In this document: piece after piece, positions 17,061-17,500 of the stretch | Numbering within the stretch: position 1 is the stretch's first letter | Layout of the letters: the number at the start of each line of letters is the position of its first letter | From: Actinidia chinensis | Lineage: Eukaryota > Streptophyta > Magnoliopsida > Ericales > Actinidiaceae | DNA length: 17,500 bases | Assembly: GCA_009663005.1 (NCBI GenBank) | Contig: CM018915.1 | Location: 780,001-797,500, forward strand | Direction of reading: 5' to 3' | Program-made: the position numbers and the translations under genes | The notes under the pieces: model-generated | The model's input: only the letters and a program-made list of their open reading frames with translations | What the model was told of the DNA's origin: nothing | The model's database searches: none

Positions 17061-17500
17061 AACCATATCGATTCATTTCATCATATATTTAGGTAAAAAG
17101 GCTTGGAGTAAACAGTAGTATGGACACTTGTGTCACTACTTCGTGAATTAATTTATGCTCATAGCATATACCATTGAGAAAACAGAAAGGGACCACTAAT
17201 TTGATAATCGCATAAGGAAGAGTACATAAGGTACGAGAATATCCGTAGGATCTGCTAAGTTCATGTGCCCACTTTTTTAGAGATTTTTGGCTTTGAGTTT
17301 AAAATTTTTGATTTTACTTGTTGTGCATATCTGTTCCTATTAGACCAGAATTTTGAGTCTGAAAACTTTTAAGTTGTTGTCGAGTCTTGGTTGCCACAAG
17401 TAATTATTCAGTAGTCTTGGACACATCACATATTGAATTTCGGACTATCTATTTTAGTAGGTGTTTTGATTTCAAATTTTTTCATTTTCAATGATTTTTC
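17061..17500. other. AT-rich end of window, nothing recognised
   Basis: No ORF, RNA gene, repeat or element end is visible in this stretch. Confidence 0.5.

Overview
This window looks like repeat-dominated, AT-rich nuclear DNA of a flowering plant, probably a dicot. Evidence: two Ty1/Copia LTR retrotransposons of plant type, an initiator-Met-tRNA primer binding site, and no dense gene packing, operons or bacterial signals. I cannot name the species, and I find no host gene I can support with confidence.

Region 1 (1 to about 3010, + strand): the 3' part of a decayed Copia element. It runs protease, GAG-pre-integrase, integrase, reverse transcriptase (RT), RNase H, polypurine tract (PPT) and a short 3' LTR of about 270 bp. 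Its 5' LTR and gag lie outside the window. It carries stops, frameshifts, replaced catalytic residues and an A-rich tract inside the RT. Region 2 (about 3011 to 7152): AT-rich intergenic DNA with an old, diverged pair of direct repeats (about 4955-5310 and 6010-6405), a small MITE-like inverted-repeat remnant, short repeats and a 26-A homopolymer.

Region 3 (7153 to 15795, - strand): a complete-length but dead Copia element. It has two LTRs (1313 and 1421 bp), a primer binding site, gag, protease, integrase, RT and RNase H in Copia order. Beyond RNase H lies about 1.8 kb holding a decayed extra ORF and several PPT-like blocks. Long LTRs, an extra 3' ORF, repeated PPTs and palindrome-rich LTRs together suggest the Sirevirus lineage. 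Region 4 (15796-17500): AT-rich flank with a possible tRNA-derived SINE remnant, a CT microsatellite and a more GC-rich stretch of unknown nature.

The two Copia elements are of different lineages and opposite orientation, and neither can encode its enzymes now. The most interesting structures are the palindrome family in the long LTRs, the multiple PPTs, the accessory 3' ORF, and the unexplained duplicated unit between the elements. Frequent single-base indels and long homopolymers (A25, A26, C27) may partly be sequencing or assembly error rather than decay.
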